From assembly GCA_001899005.1 (NCBI GenBank), contig MKUW01000019.1, forward strand, positions 1 to 64,000: 64,000 bases of DNA. The letters are read 5' to 3'. The notes beneath the pieces were generated by a model. The model had not been told where the DNA came from. It worked only from the letters and a program-made list of their open reading frames with translations, and ran no database searches. The first letter of the stretch is position 1, and each line of letters opens with the position of its first letter. A program made the translations under genes and the position numbers. This document shows positions 1 to 7,880 of the stretch, one piece after another. The stretch comes from Chloroflexi bacterium 44-23. GTDB taxonomy: Bacteria > Chloroflexota > Anaerolineae > Anaerolineales > Anaerolineaceae.

Positions 1-38
1 ATCTTTAACGGATCAGCAAACATTCAACACAGGATCCT

Positions 39-359
39 ATGCCAGAATTTGACTTCAATTTCGAAATACCCTTACCGCAACGACCACCCCAAATTCCCCA
101 GGAGTGGATCTTGATGGTTAACCGCCTGCACCCGCTCACGGCGGCAGTCGTCTGGCAGGTGCTGACCAGTACTGTCACGCCGGCCACGATCACATTGGCG
201 CGCAATTCACCCGACCTGGGACGCTTTTTGCTGGTGGGGATTGTCGCCGGTGGAAACCCGAACGACTGCGAAGAGGTCACGCAACTGGCACGCATGGAGA
301 TCGATGAAATTTTGAGTTTGACCCTGCCCGGTTATCAGGCTCGCAAAATTATTCAATAG
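39..359 (+). CDS. Hypothetical protein, 106 aa
   Basis: I do not recognise this family. The protein is soluble by appearance, with a proline-rich N-terminus (residues 10-22), a short hydrophobic core around residues 28-50 and again at 70-76 (LLVGIVAGG), and an acidic helical stretch near residues 78-93. A weak purine-rich AGGAT lies 4-8 bases before the ATG. It runs convergently towards the aspartate kinase gene, separated by repeat arrays. An overlapping frame exists on the opposite strand, so coding status is likely but unproven; the intact frame with an ATG and ribosome-site-like bases is the main support. Confidence 0.5.
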   Translation: MPEFDFNFEIPLPQRPPQIPQEWILMVNRLHPLTAAVVWQVLTSTVTPATITLARNSPDLGRFLLVGIVAGGNPNDCEEVTQLARMEIDEILSLTLPGYQARKIIQ

Positions 360-375
360 CTGCCATGCGGAGCGG

Positions 376-471
376 GCTGATAGCTGATAGGAAAAGACAG
401 CTGACAGCTGATAGGAAAAGACAGCTGATAGCTGATAGGAAGAGAAAGCTCATAGCTGATGGGAAGAGAAA
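376..471. repeat. Four tandem 24-bp repeats (AGCTGATAG family A)
   Basis: Four back-to-back 24-bp units begin at 376, 400, 424 and 448. Each consists of two AGCTGATAG-like heptads followed by GAAAAGA or GAAGAGA. The last two units have diverged. The array is the approximate inverted complement of the AGCTATC array at 528-569, so the two could pair as one large stem-loop between two convergent genes. Confidence 0.85.
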
Positions 472-527
472 AAAGTCAAGTACTTCTCCCCGCACATGGT
501 GTATTCTTTACGGGTTTATACTTTAAA

Positions 528-607
528 AGCTATCAGCTATCAGCTATCAGCTATCAGCTATCAGCTATCAGCTCGCGAAGCGGCTACCAGCTCGCGAAGC
601 GGCTATG
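528..607. repeat. Six AGCTATC heptads plus a 19-bp tandem pair
   Basis: Six perfect AGCTATC heptads occupy 528-569. They are followed by two 19-bp units (570-588 and 589-607) that share AGCTCGCGAAGCGGCTA. The second unit ends just before the stop codon of the aspartate kinase gene. Related AGCTATGAGCT/ATCAGCT sequence recurs at about 3600-3650, and AGCTGACAGCTG/AATAGCTAATAGG at about 21769-21798, again next to gene ends. Confidence 0.85.
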
Positions 608-609
608 AG

Positions 610-2028
610 CTACGATGCCAATGCATGCAGGGCTTTGATGGTGGTCTGCAAATCTGCTTGGGAAACGACCAGGCTGATGGAGACATCGGATGAACCGTGC
701 GCAATGGCGAGCACATTGATGGCGCTATCCCCCAGGGCCGAAAAGATTTTTCCGGCCACGCCCAGTTTATGGCGCATTTGCGGGCAGACAGCCGTGACGA
801 TGACCACATCTTCACTGGCTGAAATACAGTCAATGTTGCCACGTTCAATTTCGCCGGCCAGGCTCTCATTTAAGGCTGCCAAAACGGCCGTGCTGGCTTC
901 GGAGGGAATGGCAAAACAGAGCGATTGTTCTGAGGAGGCTTCGGTGATGAGCGGCACGGTGGCACCGGTGCTGGCGACTGCGCCCAAAATGCGGGCCGCC
1001 ACGCCCGGCACGCCCAGCATGCCACGCCCGGCCACGGTGATCAGCTGCACGCCGCGAATGGCAGTGACGGCCTTGATGACGGCCCCATTTTCAGGGTCTA
1101 GCATGCGCTCGCTGATGAGGGTGCCTTTATGGTGCGGGTGAAAGGTATTCAAGACGCGCAGGGTGATGCCGGCTTCCACCACCGGCTGGATGGTGCGGGG
1201 ATGCAGCACTTTGGCGCCAAAATAAGCCAGCTCGGCCACTTCGCGGTAGGAAAGCTCGCTGATGGTGCGCGCCTCCGGCTCCAGACGTGGATCCGCGCTC
1301 ATGACCCCATCCACATCCGTCCAGATCCAGACTTCAACCGCATTGAGGGCCACCGCCAGGATGGCGGCCGAATAATCCGAGCCGCCACGCCCGAGGGTAG
1401 TCGGAATGCCTTGCTGGTTGGCGGCGATAAAGCCGGTCACCACGGCCACCTCTCCGGCCTGGAAGACCGTTTCCAGGAGTGCCTGCGCTTTAATAAATGT
1501 TTCCGGCATGAGCGGAACAGCGGCTTGAAAATGACTGTCGCTGACGATCAAGCCGGTCGCATCGATCGCCCGAGCGGGGATCCTGCGCGCTTGCAGCCCG
1601 GCCGCGATCACGCGCACGATCAGGCGTTCACCCAGCCCTACCACGGCGTCCAGGGCACGCGGCGTGGCTTCGCCCAGGACCGCAATGGCCTGCACCAGGT
1701 TGGCGTAGCCGTTGATGAGGGTCAGCAGCTCGGCCCAGACTTGTTGGCGCTCGTCCGGGTTGCTGACCAGGGCGGCCAGCAGGTCTGCATGACGCTCTTT
1801 GATCGCGGCCAGTGTTTTTTGAAAAGGTTCCAAATTACCGGCAGCCGCCTGGCGCGCACTTTCGAGCAGGGCATCGGTCAACCCGTAAATTGCGGAGCTG
1901 ACCACCACCATCTGCGGCCAATCCGGGCGGGTCTTCGTTATGATCTCCAGCACCTGCCGGATGGCGGGTGGGGAGCCAACTGAGGTTCCCCCAAATTTCA
2001 TCACCAATGCTCCTGATTGCTGCTGCAT
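610..2028 (-). CDS. lysC: Aspartate kinase
   Basis: Phosphorylates L-aspartate to give 4-phospho-L-aspartate, the first step of the lysine, threonine and methionine pathway in the cytosol. The N-terminal kinase domain has the family signature KFGGTSV at residues 11-17 and a GRGGSDYSA motif near residue 216. The C-terminal part (from about 310) carries the ACT-type regulatory region (ITVAGRGMLGVPGVAARIL, then a second ACT unit ending at the C-terminus). The 472-aa length fits monofunctional aspartokinases. An AAGGAGC ribosome site overlaps the stop codon of the upstream trans-sulfuration gene, leaving a 9-base gap, so the two are co-translated in one operon. Expected control is allosteric feedback through ACT plus the leader region upstream of the operon. 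Confidence 0.95.
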   Translation of the reverse strand: MQQQSGALVMKFGGTSVGSPPAIRQVLEIITKTRPDWPQMVVVSSAIYGLTDALLESARQAAAGNLEPFQKTLAAIKERHADLLAALVSNPDERQQVWAELLTLINGYANLVQAIAVLGEATPRALDAVVGLGERLIVRVIAAGLQARRIPARAIDATGLIVSDSHFQAAVPLMPETFIKAQALLETVFQAGEVAVVTGFIAANQQGIPTTLGRGGSDYSAAILAVALNAVEVWIWTDVDGVMSADPRLEPEARTISELSYREVAELAYFGAKVLHPRTIQPVVEAGITLRVLNTFHPHHKGTLISERMLDPENGAVIKAVTAIRGVQLITVAGRGMLGVPGVAARILGAVASTGATVPLITEASSEQSLCFAIPSEASTAVLAALNESLAGEIERGNIDCISASEDVVIVTAVCPQMRHKLGVAGKIFSALGDSAINVLAIAHGSSDVSISLVVSQADLQTTIKALHALAS

Positions 2029-2037
2029 AGTTGCTCC

Positions 2038-3243
2038 TTAACGCTGCCAGCCGGCCAAGGCCTGCTGCAGATCGGCGATCATATCGGTGCTGTCTTCCAG
2101 GCCGAGCGCCAGCCGCACCAGATTGTCCTGAATGCCAATGGCGGCTCGTTCTTCGGCACTGATGGAGGAATAAGACATCAAAGCCGGTTGGTTTACCAGG
2201 CTTTCGGCGCCCCCCAGGGAGGGTGAAATATACGGGATTTTAAGCAGATCAATGAAATGGCCGGTTTGTTCCAGGTTGGCACGCATGGTGAACGAAATGA
2301 CACCGCCAAAGCCTTTCATTTGCGCTTTTGCGATTGCATGATCGGGGTGAGAGGTCAGCCCGGGATAAAAGACCTGCTCGATTTCCGGCTGCTGTTCCAA
2401 AAAGTGGGCCACCGCCAGTGCGCTTTCATTCTGATGACGGACGCGCAGCGCCAGGGTTTTTAATCCGCGCAGCAATAAATAAGCGCTGAAGGGGTCGGCG
2501 ATGGGACCGAGCGTGCAGGAAATATCGCGAATCGATTCCAGGTCGGCCGCGCTGCCGATCACCACCCCGGACAACAAGTCGTGGTGGCCTCCCAGGTACT
2601 TGGTGCCGGAATGGACGACCAGGTCAATGCCATAATCGAGGGGGCGCAGGTTGAAAGGGGTGGCAAAGGTGCTATCGATCAGGGTTTTGATGGCGTGTTT
2701 GCGGGCGATATGTGCGATGCGCTCGACGTCCAGCACGCGTAAATAAGGGTTGGTGGGCGTTTCGGAAATGATCATGCGCGTATTGGGCCGGATGCTTTTT
2801 TCAAGGGTGTCGAAATCGTTGATGGCAACCACCGAGCTTTGCACACCGAATTTCTTCAGGAACTGGCGGCTGAAATCCCGCGTCCGTCGGTAGCAATCAT
2901 CGGTCAGGATGATGTGATCGCCTTGCTGTAAAAAAGTGAGCATGGTGAGGGTCATGGCAGCCATGCCAGAAGCCGTCAGGAGGGCTGCCTGTCCATTTTC
3001 GAGTGCCGCCAGGCGCTGCTCGACGGCCCGAATGGTTGGGTTGCCATAGCGGCCGTAATCGAGACGCTCGGAGGGAATTTTGTTGTTCTGATCAGAAATA
3101 AAGTGCTGGATGTCGGCAAAATCATCAAAGACGTAGGTGGCCGTCGGGACAAGCGGGTCGATCAGCGTGTGGTAAGGCTTGTGGCGCACTTCGCCGGCGT
3201 GGACGGATTGGGTTGAATCGCAGTTTTGGTTGGCTTCAGTCAT
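2038..3243 (-). CDS. Trans-sulfuration PLP enzyme (cystathionine gamma-synthase type)
   Basis: A Cys/Met-metabolism PLP-dependent enzyme of 401 aa. It shows the YGRYGNPT substrate/PLP-phosphate motif near residue 65, a TASGMAA loop near 90, and the HSGTK motif with the Schiff-base lysine at residue 215, followed by YLGGHHD. Family members add cysteine to an activated homoserine (cystathionine gamma-synthase), add sulfide directly (sulfhydrylase), or cleave methionine or cystathionine. Sequence alone does not settle which. The operon with aspartate kinase and the methionine-containing leader ORF favour a biosynthetic role towards methionine. The ATG has GAGGAGA about 6 bases upstream, directly after an intrinsic terminator, so transcription into the gene must read through that hairpin. 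Confidence 0.88.
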   Translation of the reverse strand: MTEANQNCDSTQSVHAGEVRHKPYHTLIDPLVPTATYVFDDFADIQHFISDQNNKIPSERLDYGRYGNPTIRAVEQRLAALENGQAALLTASGMAAMTLTMLTFLQQGDHIILTDDCYRRTRDFSRQFLKKFGVQSSVVAINDFDTLEKSIRPNTRMIISETPTNPYLRVLDVERIAHIARKHAIKTLIDSTFATPFNLRPLDYGIDLVVHSGTKYLGGHHDLLSGVVIGSAADLESIRDISCTLGPIADPFSAYLLLRGLKTLALRVRHQNESALAVAHFLEQQPEIEQVFYPGLTSHPDHAIAKAQMKGFGGVISFTMRANLEQTGHFIDLLKIPYISPSLGGAESLVNQPALMSYSSISAEERAAIGIQDNLVRLALGLEDSTDMIADLQQALAGWQR

Positions 3244-3258
3244 GGGGGTCTCCTCTGC

Positions 3259-3291
3259 AAAAAAAACAGGCTACCGGGAGGGGCAGCCTGT
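3259..3291 (-). terminator. Intrinsic terminator/attenuator before the trans-sulfuration gene
   Basis: On the minus strand ACAGGCT (3291-3285) pairs with AGCCTGT (3272-3266), with two further inner G-C pairs. An uninterrupted run of eight T follows. It lies between a short ORF and the ribosome site of the trans-sulfuration gene. Part of its 5' arm and loop (CTGCCC) is complementary to GGGCAG inside codons 30-32 of the leader ORF, which would give an alternative antiterminator pairing. Confidence 0.85.
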
Positions 3292-3313
3292 AATGGATCA
3301 AAAATGGAGAACG

Positions 3314-3433
3314 TTAAGAAACGCTCAGCGATCTGGCAACTGCCCGCGAATGTCCATTCGGCATCAACATCGACATTAATCGATTGGTGTCGGGGATGAG
3401 AGATATCAGTTCACGGGTGGATGTGCCATTCAT
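3314..3433 (-). CDS. Putative methionine leader peptide, 39 aa
   Basis: A 39-codon ORF starting 7 bases after a good -10 box, so it would be translated from a near-leaderless transcript. Codons 20, 22 and 24 are Met in the context LMSMLMP, followed by PNGHSRAVARS and a stop 22 bases before the terminator hairpin. Seen: promoter, ORF, terminator and a complementary GGGCAG/CTGCCC pair. Inferred: ribosome stalling at the Met codons when charged methionyl-tRNA is scarce would leave GGGCAG free to pair with the terminator arm and let polymerase enter the trans-sulfuration and aspartate kinase genes. An alternative is that the peptide itself senses a ligand. A longer upstream reading frame exists but its N-terminus is repeat-derived, so the internal ATG is preferred. 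Confidence 0.6.
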   Translation of the reverse strand: MNGTSTRELISLIPDTNRLMSMLMPNGHSRAVARSLSVS

Positions 3434-3440
3434 ATCAGCC

Positions 3441-3469
3441 AGTTTAATGGAGAAAAGCCTGGAAGTCAA
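3441..3469 (-). promoter_or_regulatory. Sigma-70-like promoter for the leader/met/lysC operon
   Basis: On the minus strand a -35 box TTGACT (3469-3464) is separated by exactly 17 bases from a -10 box TAAACT (3446-3441). The leader ORF ATG (3433) is 7 bases beyond the -10 box, implying transcription starts at or next to the start codon. Confidence 0.7.
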
Positions 3470-3631
3470 GAAAATGGGGGAATGAAGTGATTGGGGGGTT
3501 AGTGGATTAGTGGATTGGTGGATTGGTTGGTAGGGTGGGTTCGCTTTTGAACCCACCATTTTTATAATTTCGCTAGCAGCTCGCGCAGCGGCAACAAGCG
3601 CAGCGTAGCAGCTATGAGCTTTCTTTTCCTA
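3470..3631. repeat. Low-complexity spacer (GGATTAGT and AGCTATGAG repeats)
   Basis: The stretch 3487-3535 is a degenerate array of GGATTAGT/GGATTGGT words; 3575-3631 repeats the CAGCTCGCG(A/C)AGCGGC and AGCTATGAGCT words seen at 528-607. No gene is supported here. Confidence 0.6.
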
Positions 3632-4663
3632 TCACCTATCAGCTTCTTTTTTCTCTTCTCTGCTGCCATCCTCATAGCGGGCAAAGCGCCCTGCGGAGCG
3701 CGGGTGGACGTTGTCGTCGCGATCCCACGGCCAGCCACCGAATTGCGTATTGTGGTAATCGACCATTGCCTGTTGAATCTCAGCGCGGGTATTCATCACA
3801 AAAGGGCCGTATTGGGAGACCGGTTCATCGATGGGTTTACCTTGTAAAATCAGGAAAAAGCCGTCTTCTTCGCCATTTTTCAAGATCAGGGGTAGATCAA
3901 CCAGCAAGTCAACCGAATGCTGTGGGGGAATGCTGACACCGGCCACAGACAGGGCATCGCCGCGGAAAAAATAAAGCGAACGTGACAATGGCTGGCTGGC
4001 AGCGGGCAGTTGCCATGTGGCTTCGGGCTGCATCTGCACCAGCCAGATACCCACCTCGTTAGCCGGGTCGGCTGCCCAGGAATCGGGCGCCGGCGGCAGG
4101 GCGTGGGTTCCTGCCAGATTACCGGCAATGATGGTGATGCTGGTTTTTCTTCCGGCCTCATCTGCGACCGTGACGACAGGGATATCCTCCGCCCACAGCA
4201 TCTTGAAAAAAGGCTGAGCGAATTTGCTGGCAGCAGGCAGGTTCAACCAGACCTGAAAGAGCTCCAGGGGATTGGGCTGGTCTTGATAGAGCAGAGGGAA
4301 CATTTCGGCATGTTGCAGGCCGCTGCCGGCTGTCATCCACTGCACATCGCCGTTGCCATAGCGCCCGGCGGCCCCATTGGAATCGGAATGGTCGACGAAG
4401 CCATTCAGCACGATGGTAATGGTTTCAAAGCCGCGGTGGGGGTGTGCCGGGAAGCCGGGCACAATGCGGCCATGATACATACGCCAGGGATTGGCGGCAT
4501 CAAAATCCTGTCCCAGGCTGCGCCCGGCTAAAGATGCCTGCGGGCCAAAAGAATCGTTGCCGGCTGGGTAGTCATCGTGGTGATGGGCACAAAACAAGAA
4601 GGGATCGTTCGTCTCCCATTGAAAGCCGAGCGGCTTAATGTTAATAATCGATTGGTGGTACAT
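3632..4663 (-). CDS. Pirin family protein
   Basis: A bicupin of 343 aa. The N-terminal cupin shows the pirin metal motif: HPHRGFET around residue 76 (two His plus the ET glutamate) and SGLQHAEMF near residue 113, which supplies the remaining ligands. These features are known to bind Fe(II) in bacterial and human pirins, some of which act as quercetinases or redox-sensing cofactors. The C-terminal cupin follows from about residue 200 and ends with the usual YGPFVMNT and QAMVDY(H) motifs. GGAGG sits just before the ATG and a TACAAT -10-like box is about 30 bases further upstream. The gene stands alone. Substrate is unknown. Confidence 0.9.
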   Translation of the reverse strand: MYHQSIINIKPLGFQWETNDPFLFCAHHHDDYPAGNDSFGPQASLAGRSLGQDFDAANPWRMYHGRIVPGFPAHPHRGFETITIVLNGFVDHSDSNGAAGRYGNGDVQWMTAGSGLQHAEMFPLLYQDQPNPLELFQVWLNLPAASKFAQPFFKMLWAEDIPVVTVADEAGRKTSITIIAGNLAGTHALPPAPDSWAADPANEVGIWLVQMQPEATWQLPAASQPLSRSLYFFRGDALSVAGVSIPPQHSVDLLVDLPLILKNGEEDGFFLILQGKPIDEPVSQYGPFVMNTRAEIQQAMVDYHNTQFGGWPWDRDDNVHPRSAGRFARYEDGSREEKKEADR

Positions 4664-5015
4664 GCCTGCCTCCGTAAACTTTGAATTTCTTTTTCCATTG
4701 TAACGAAATGCGATGGTGAAGTCTACTCCCCGTTAAAGGTCAGGAAAGGGATGACATCAGCGACCATCACAATCTGACCGGCTTGTCACAACTACTCAGT
4801 CCTTGAGTATCCAGAAAATGAAGTCACCCGGTGTCACGACTTTCGTTGACATTTGTAACGGATCAATTGAATCACTTCGTATGACATGTTACTATTTATG
4901 TTAGGGAAATAGGACATTTCATTGTATATTGCTTCGCAATTTCCATCGGCTTTGCATAAAAACCCAGTCAGTAAATCAAATACACTTCATACTTAAGAGA
5001 GATTTAGGAGGCGTT
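4664..5015. other. Divergent intergenic region, pirin / aldehyde oxidoreductase
   Basis: No gene is seen. A TTGACA hexamer occurs at 4856-4861 but no convincing -10 box at 17-18 bases follows. A quasi-palindrome GTCACCCGGTGTC lies at 4823-4835. The strong AGGAGG before the oxidoreductase start (5006-5011) is the clearest signal. Confidence 0.4.
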
Positions 5016-7745
5016 ATGTTAAAAAGATCACTTGTTATTAATGGTGTTAACAAGCTTTTGATTGTTGACCCACAAACCAGCCTGGCAGATGTTCTACGTA
5101 AACAATTGCTTCTGACTGGCACAAAGGTTTCATGCAACGACGGACATTGCGGTGCTTGTTCCGTAATTTTGAATGGAAAGCTAACTTTGGGCTGTATGAC
5201 CAAGATGAGTCGCGTGCCGGAAGGTGCCGACATCATTACGATTGAGGGCATCGGCACACCGGAGAAAATGCACCCGATCCAGCTCGCTTTTACATTTCAT
5301 GGCGCGGCTCAATGCGGCTATTGCACCCCTGGTATGATCGTTTCCGCCAAAGCCCTGCTGGATTCCAACCCCAGCCCTACTCGTGAGGAAGTGCGATCCT
5401 GGCTGACCCGCCATCATAATGCTTGCCGTTGCACCGGGTACAAACCGATCGTGGATTCAATCATGGATGCTGCGGCTGTCATGCGCGGTGATAAGGATAA
5501 ATCCGAAATTGAATATGTCATGCCTGCGGATGGCAAGATTTGGGGCGGATCGATCCCGCGCCCAACTGCCATTGGTAAAGTGACCGGCACGCTCGATTTT
5601 GGGCAGGACCTTGGCTTGAAAATGCCGGCAGATACGCTCCAGTTGGCGTTGGTTCAGGCTAAAGTCTCGCACGCCAACATCCTCGGCATTGATACCAGTG
5701 AAGCCGAAAAGATGCCTGGCGTCCACAAAGTGGTCACCCACAAGGATATCAAGGGCAAGAATCGCATTACCGGTTTGATCACTTTCCCAACCAATAAGGG
5801 TGATGGCTGGGACCGCCCGATTCTGTGTGATACCAAAGTCTACCAATACGGTGATGCCATCGCGATTGTTTGCGCAGACACGATTGAACAAGCCAAAGCA
5901 GCCGCTGAAAAAGTCAAAGTTGACCTGGAATTGCTGCCGGCTTACATGAGCGCTCCGGAAGCCATGGCTGATGATGCCATTGAAATCCATCCCGGCACCC
6001 CCAATATTTATTTTGAGCAAAAAGTCGTCAAAGGCCCGGATCCGAAACCCCTGATGGAATCTGCTCCGTTTGTGGCTCACGGCAACTACTATTTGCAGCG
6101 CCAACCCCATCTCACGATTGAATCGGATATGGGTTTTGCTTATTATGATGATCAGGAGCGCTTGACGATCCATTCGAAGAGCATCGGGCTCTTCTTGCAT
6201 CTTTACATGATTGCCCCGGGCCTGGGTGTGGAACCCGATAAACTGCGCCTGGTGCAGAACCCGGCTGGCGGCACCTTCGGGTATAAGTTCAGTCCGACCA
6301 TGGAAGCGCTGCTCGGGGCTGCCTGTATTGCCACCGGCAAACCTGTTTATCTGGAATATGACTATCAGCAATATATGCAATATACCGGCAAGCGTTCACC
6401 GTTCTTTTTTGATATCTCGATGGCTGCCGACAAAGATGGCAAGATTATTGCCATGGAACATGAATACTTTGTGGATCACGGCCCCTATTCTGAATTCGGT
6501 GACTTGCTGACCCTGCGTGGTGCTCAATACACCGGGGCCGGCTACAACATTCCTTCCATTCGTGCCCGCGGTCAAACGGTTTGCACCAACCATGTTTGGG
6601 GATCTGCTTTCCGCGCATACGGATCACCGCAATCCTTCCTGGCCTCTGAGAGCCTGGTGGATGAGTTGGCCGAAAAAATCGGTATGGATCCGCTCGAATT
6701 CCGTTATTTGAATGTCTATCGCCCGGGTGATACAACCCCAACCGGCCAGACGCCGGAAGTATTCAGCTTCCCCGAGATGCTGGATAAATTGCGCCCCTTG
6801 TATAAAAAAGCCAAAGAAAAAGCCAAACTGGAATCCACCCCTGAAAACAAAAAAGGTGTCGGTGTCACAATTGGCCTGTATGGCTGTGGTCTGGATGGCG
6901 TCGATGCAGCCGAAGCGGCTGTTGAATTGACACCCGATGGCGTCACCGTCTATGCTACCTGGCAGGATCATGGTCAGGGTGCCGATATGGGTGCACTGGG
7001 CACGGCTCATCAGGCACTGCGTCCCTTAGGACTTTCCCCTGATCAAATCCATCTGCAATTAAACGACACCGCCACGGCTCCCAATGCGGGGCCTTCCGGT
7101 GGCAGTCGCAGTCAGGTGATCATTGGTAATGCAATCAAGGATGCCTGCGAAAAACTGATGGCTGGCATGAAGAAAGCGGATGGCGGTTACCACACTTACG
7201 AAGAATTGATCGCTGCCGGTTTACCGACCAAGTTTATCGGCAACTGGACTGCCTCGATGAATTCCAATTGTGATGAAAATGGCCAGGGCAACCCCTTCTC
7301 CGTTTACATGTACGGTGCCTTTATGGCTGAAGTCAATGTCAATACCAAGACCGGCAAGACAACCGTTGAAGGTATGACCTGTATGGCTGATGTTGGCAAG
7401 ATCAACAACAAACTGGTGGTGGATGGCCAGATGTATGGCGGCGTCGCGCAGGGTATCGGGCTGGCCTTATCTGAAGACTTCGAGGATATCGAGAAGCACA
7501 GCACCATGCTTGGCGCCGGTATCCCCTTTGCCAAGGATATTCCCGACAAGTTCGATATTTACTACTTCGAGAATGCACGTGACAATGGTCCGTTTGGGGC
7601 AGCCGGTGTAGGTGAGCTACCGTTGACATCCTCGCATGTGGCGGTTATCAATGCCATTTACAATGCAACGGGTGTGCGCATCCGTCATTTGCCTGCCCGA
7701 CCAGAAAAAGTGCTGGCTGGCTTGAAGGATTTACAACCCGCCTGA
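5016..7745 (+). CDS. Molybdenum aldehyde oxidoreductase (Desulfovibrio Mop type)
   Basis: A single-chain xanthine-oxidase-family enzyme of 909 aa that oxidises aldehydes to carboxylic acids and passes electrons through two [2Fe-2S] clusters; no FAD domain is present. Domain order: plant-type ferredoxin cluster (CNDGHCGACS, residues about 40-60), second cluster (CGYCTPG and CRCTGY, about 100-140), then the molybdopterin domains. The FGYKFSPT, SAFRAYG and QGIGLALSEDFED stretches and the catalytic glutamate in GVGELPLTS near the C-terminus are present. By memory the sequence tracks the Desulfovibrio gigas enzyme over almost its whole length, including the middle (KGKNRITGLITFPTNKGDG). AGGAGG 4 bases before this ATG decides against an earlier in-frame start at 4929. 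It leads a cofactor/electron-transfer gene cluster but is separated from it by a terminator-like hairpin. Confidence 0.95.
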   Translation: MLKRSLVINGVNKLLIVDPQTSLADVLRKQLLLTGTKVSCNDGHCGACSVILNGKLTLGCMTKMSRVPEGADIITIEGIGTPEKMHPIQLAFTFHGAAQCGYCTPGMIVSAKALLDSNPSPTREEVRSWLTRHHNACRCTGYKPIVDSIMDAAAVMRGDKDKSEIEYVMPADGKIWGGSIPRPTAIGKVTGTLDFGQDLGLKMPADTLQLALVQAKVSHANILGIDTSEAEKMPGVHKVVTHKDIKGKNRITGLITFPTNKGDGWDRPILCDTKVYQYGDAIAIVCADTIEQAKAAAEKVKVDLELLPAYMSAPEAMADDAIEIHPGTPNIYFEQKVVKGPDPKPLMESAPFVAHGNYYLQRQPHLTIESDMGFAYYDDQERLTIHSKSIGLFLHLYMIAPGLGVEPDKLRLVQNPAGGTFGYKFSPTMEALLGAACIATGKPVYLEYDYQQYMQYTGKRSPFFFDISMAADKDGKIIAMEHEYFVDHGPYSEFGDLLTLRGAQYTGAGYNIPSIRARGQTVCTNHVWGSAFRAYGSPQSFLASESLVDELAEKIGMDPLEFRYLNVYRPGDTTPTGQTPEVFSFPEMLDKLRPLYKKAKEKAKLESTPENKKGVGVTIGLYGCGLDGVDAAEAAVELTPDGVTVYATWQDHGQGADMGALGTAHQALRPLGLSPDQIHLQLNDTATAPNAGPSGGSRSQVIIGNAIKDACEKLMAGMKKADGGYHTYEELIAAGLPTKFIGNWTASMNSNCDENGQGNPFSVYMYGAFMAEVNVNTKTGKTTVEGMTCMADVGKINNKLVVDGQMYGGVAQGIGLALSEDFEDIEKHSTMLGAGIPFAKDIPDKFDIYYFENARDNGPFGAAGVGELPLTSSHVAVINAIYNATGVRIRHLPARPEKVLAGLKDLQPA

Positions 7746-7763
7746 AATACTTTCTAAATCACA

Positions 7764-7786
7764 GGGGGCGGTCCATCACCGCCCTC
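7764..7786 (+). terminator. Terminator-like hairpin after the aldehyde oxidoreductase
   Basis: GGGGGCGG pairs with CCGCCCTC across a 7-base loop (one G-T wobble), followed by TGCTTTTATT. The T-run is imperfect, so it may lower rather than abolish transcription into the next genes and so favour high enzyme over accessory protein. Confidence 0.55.
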
Positions 7787-7880
7787 TGCTTTTATTATGT
7801 TCGTCGCCGCGAAGAATGAGATTGGTACTTGAAAAATTTCTGAGAATCGCGGATTATTCAATTACGGGAGTTTCTATTTC

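Noticed and set aside
376..607. Possible CRISPR array
   Set aside because: The units are directly tandem with no unique spacers and there are no cas genes.
496..693. 65-codon frame through the AGCTATC array
   Set aside because: Most of its residues come from the heptad repeat and its end overlaps lysC.
1129..1983. 284-codon frame on the strand opposite aspartate kinase
   Set aside because: It lies fully inside the lysC gene, whose motifs and ribosome site are clear; the long frame is a by-product of GC-biased codon positions.
3244..3435. SAM riboswitch before the trans-sulfuration gene
   Set aside because: I saw no SAM-I or SAM-II core sequences; the region is instead taken up by a short ORF and a terminator.
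5457..6380. 307-codon frame opposite the aldehyde oxidoreductase
   Set aside because: Antisense shadow of a strongly conserved enzyme; no family motif seen.
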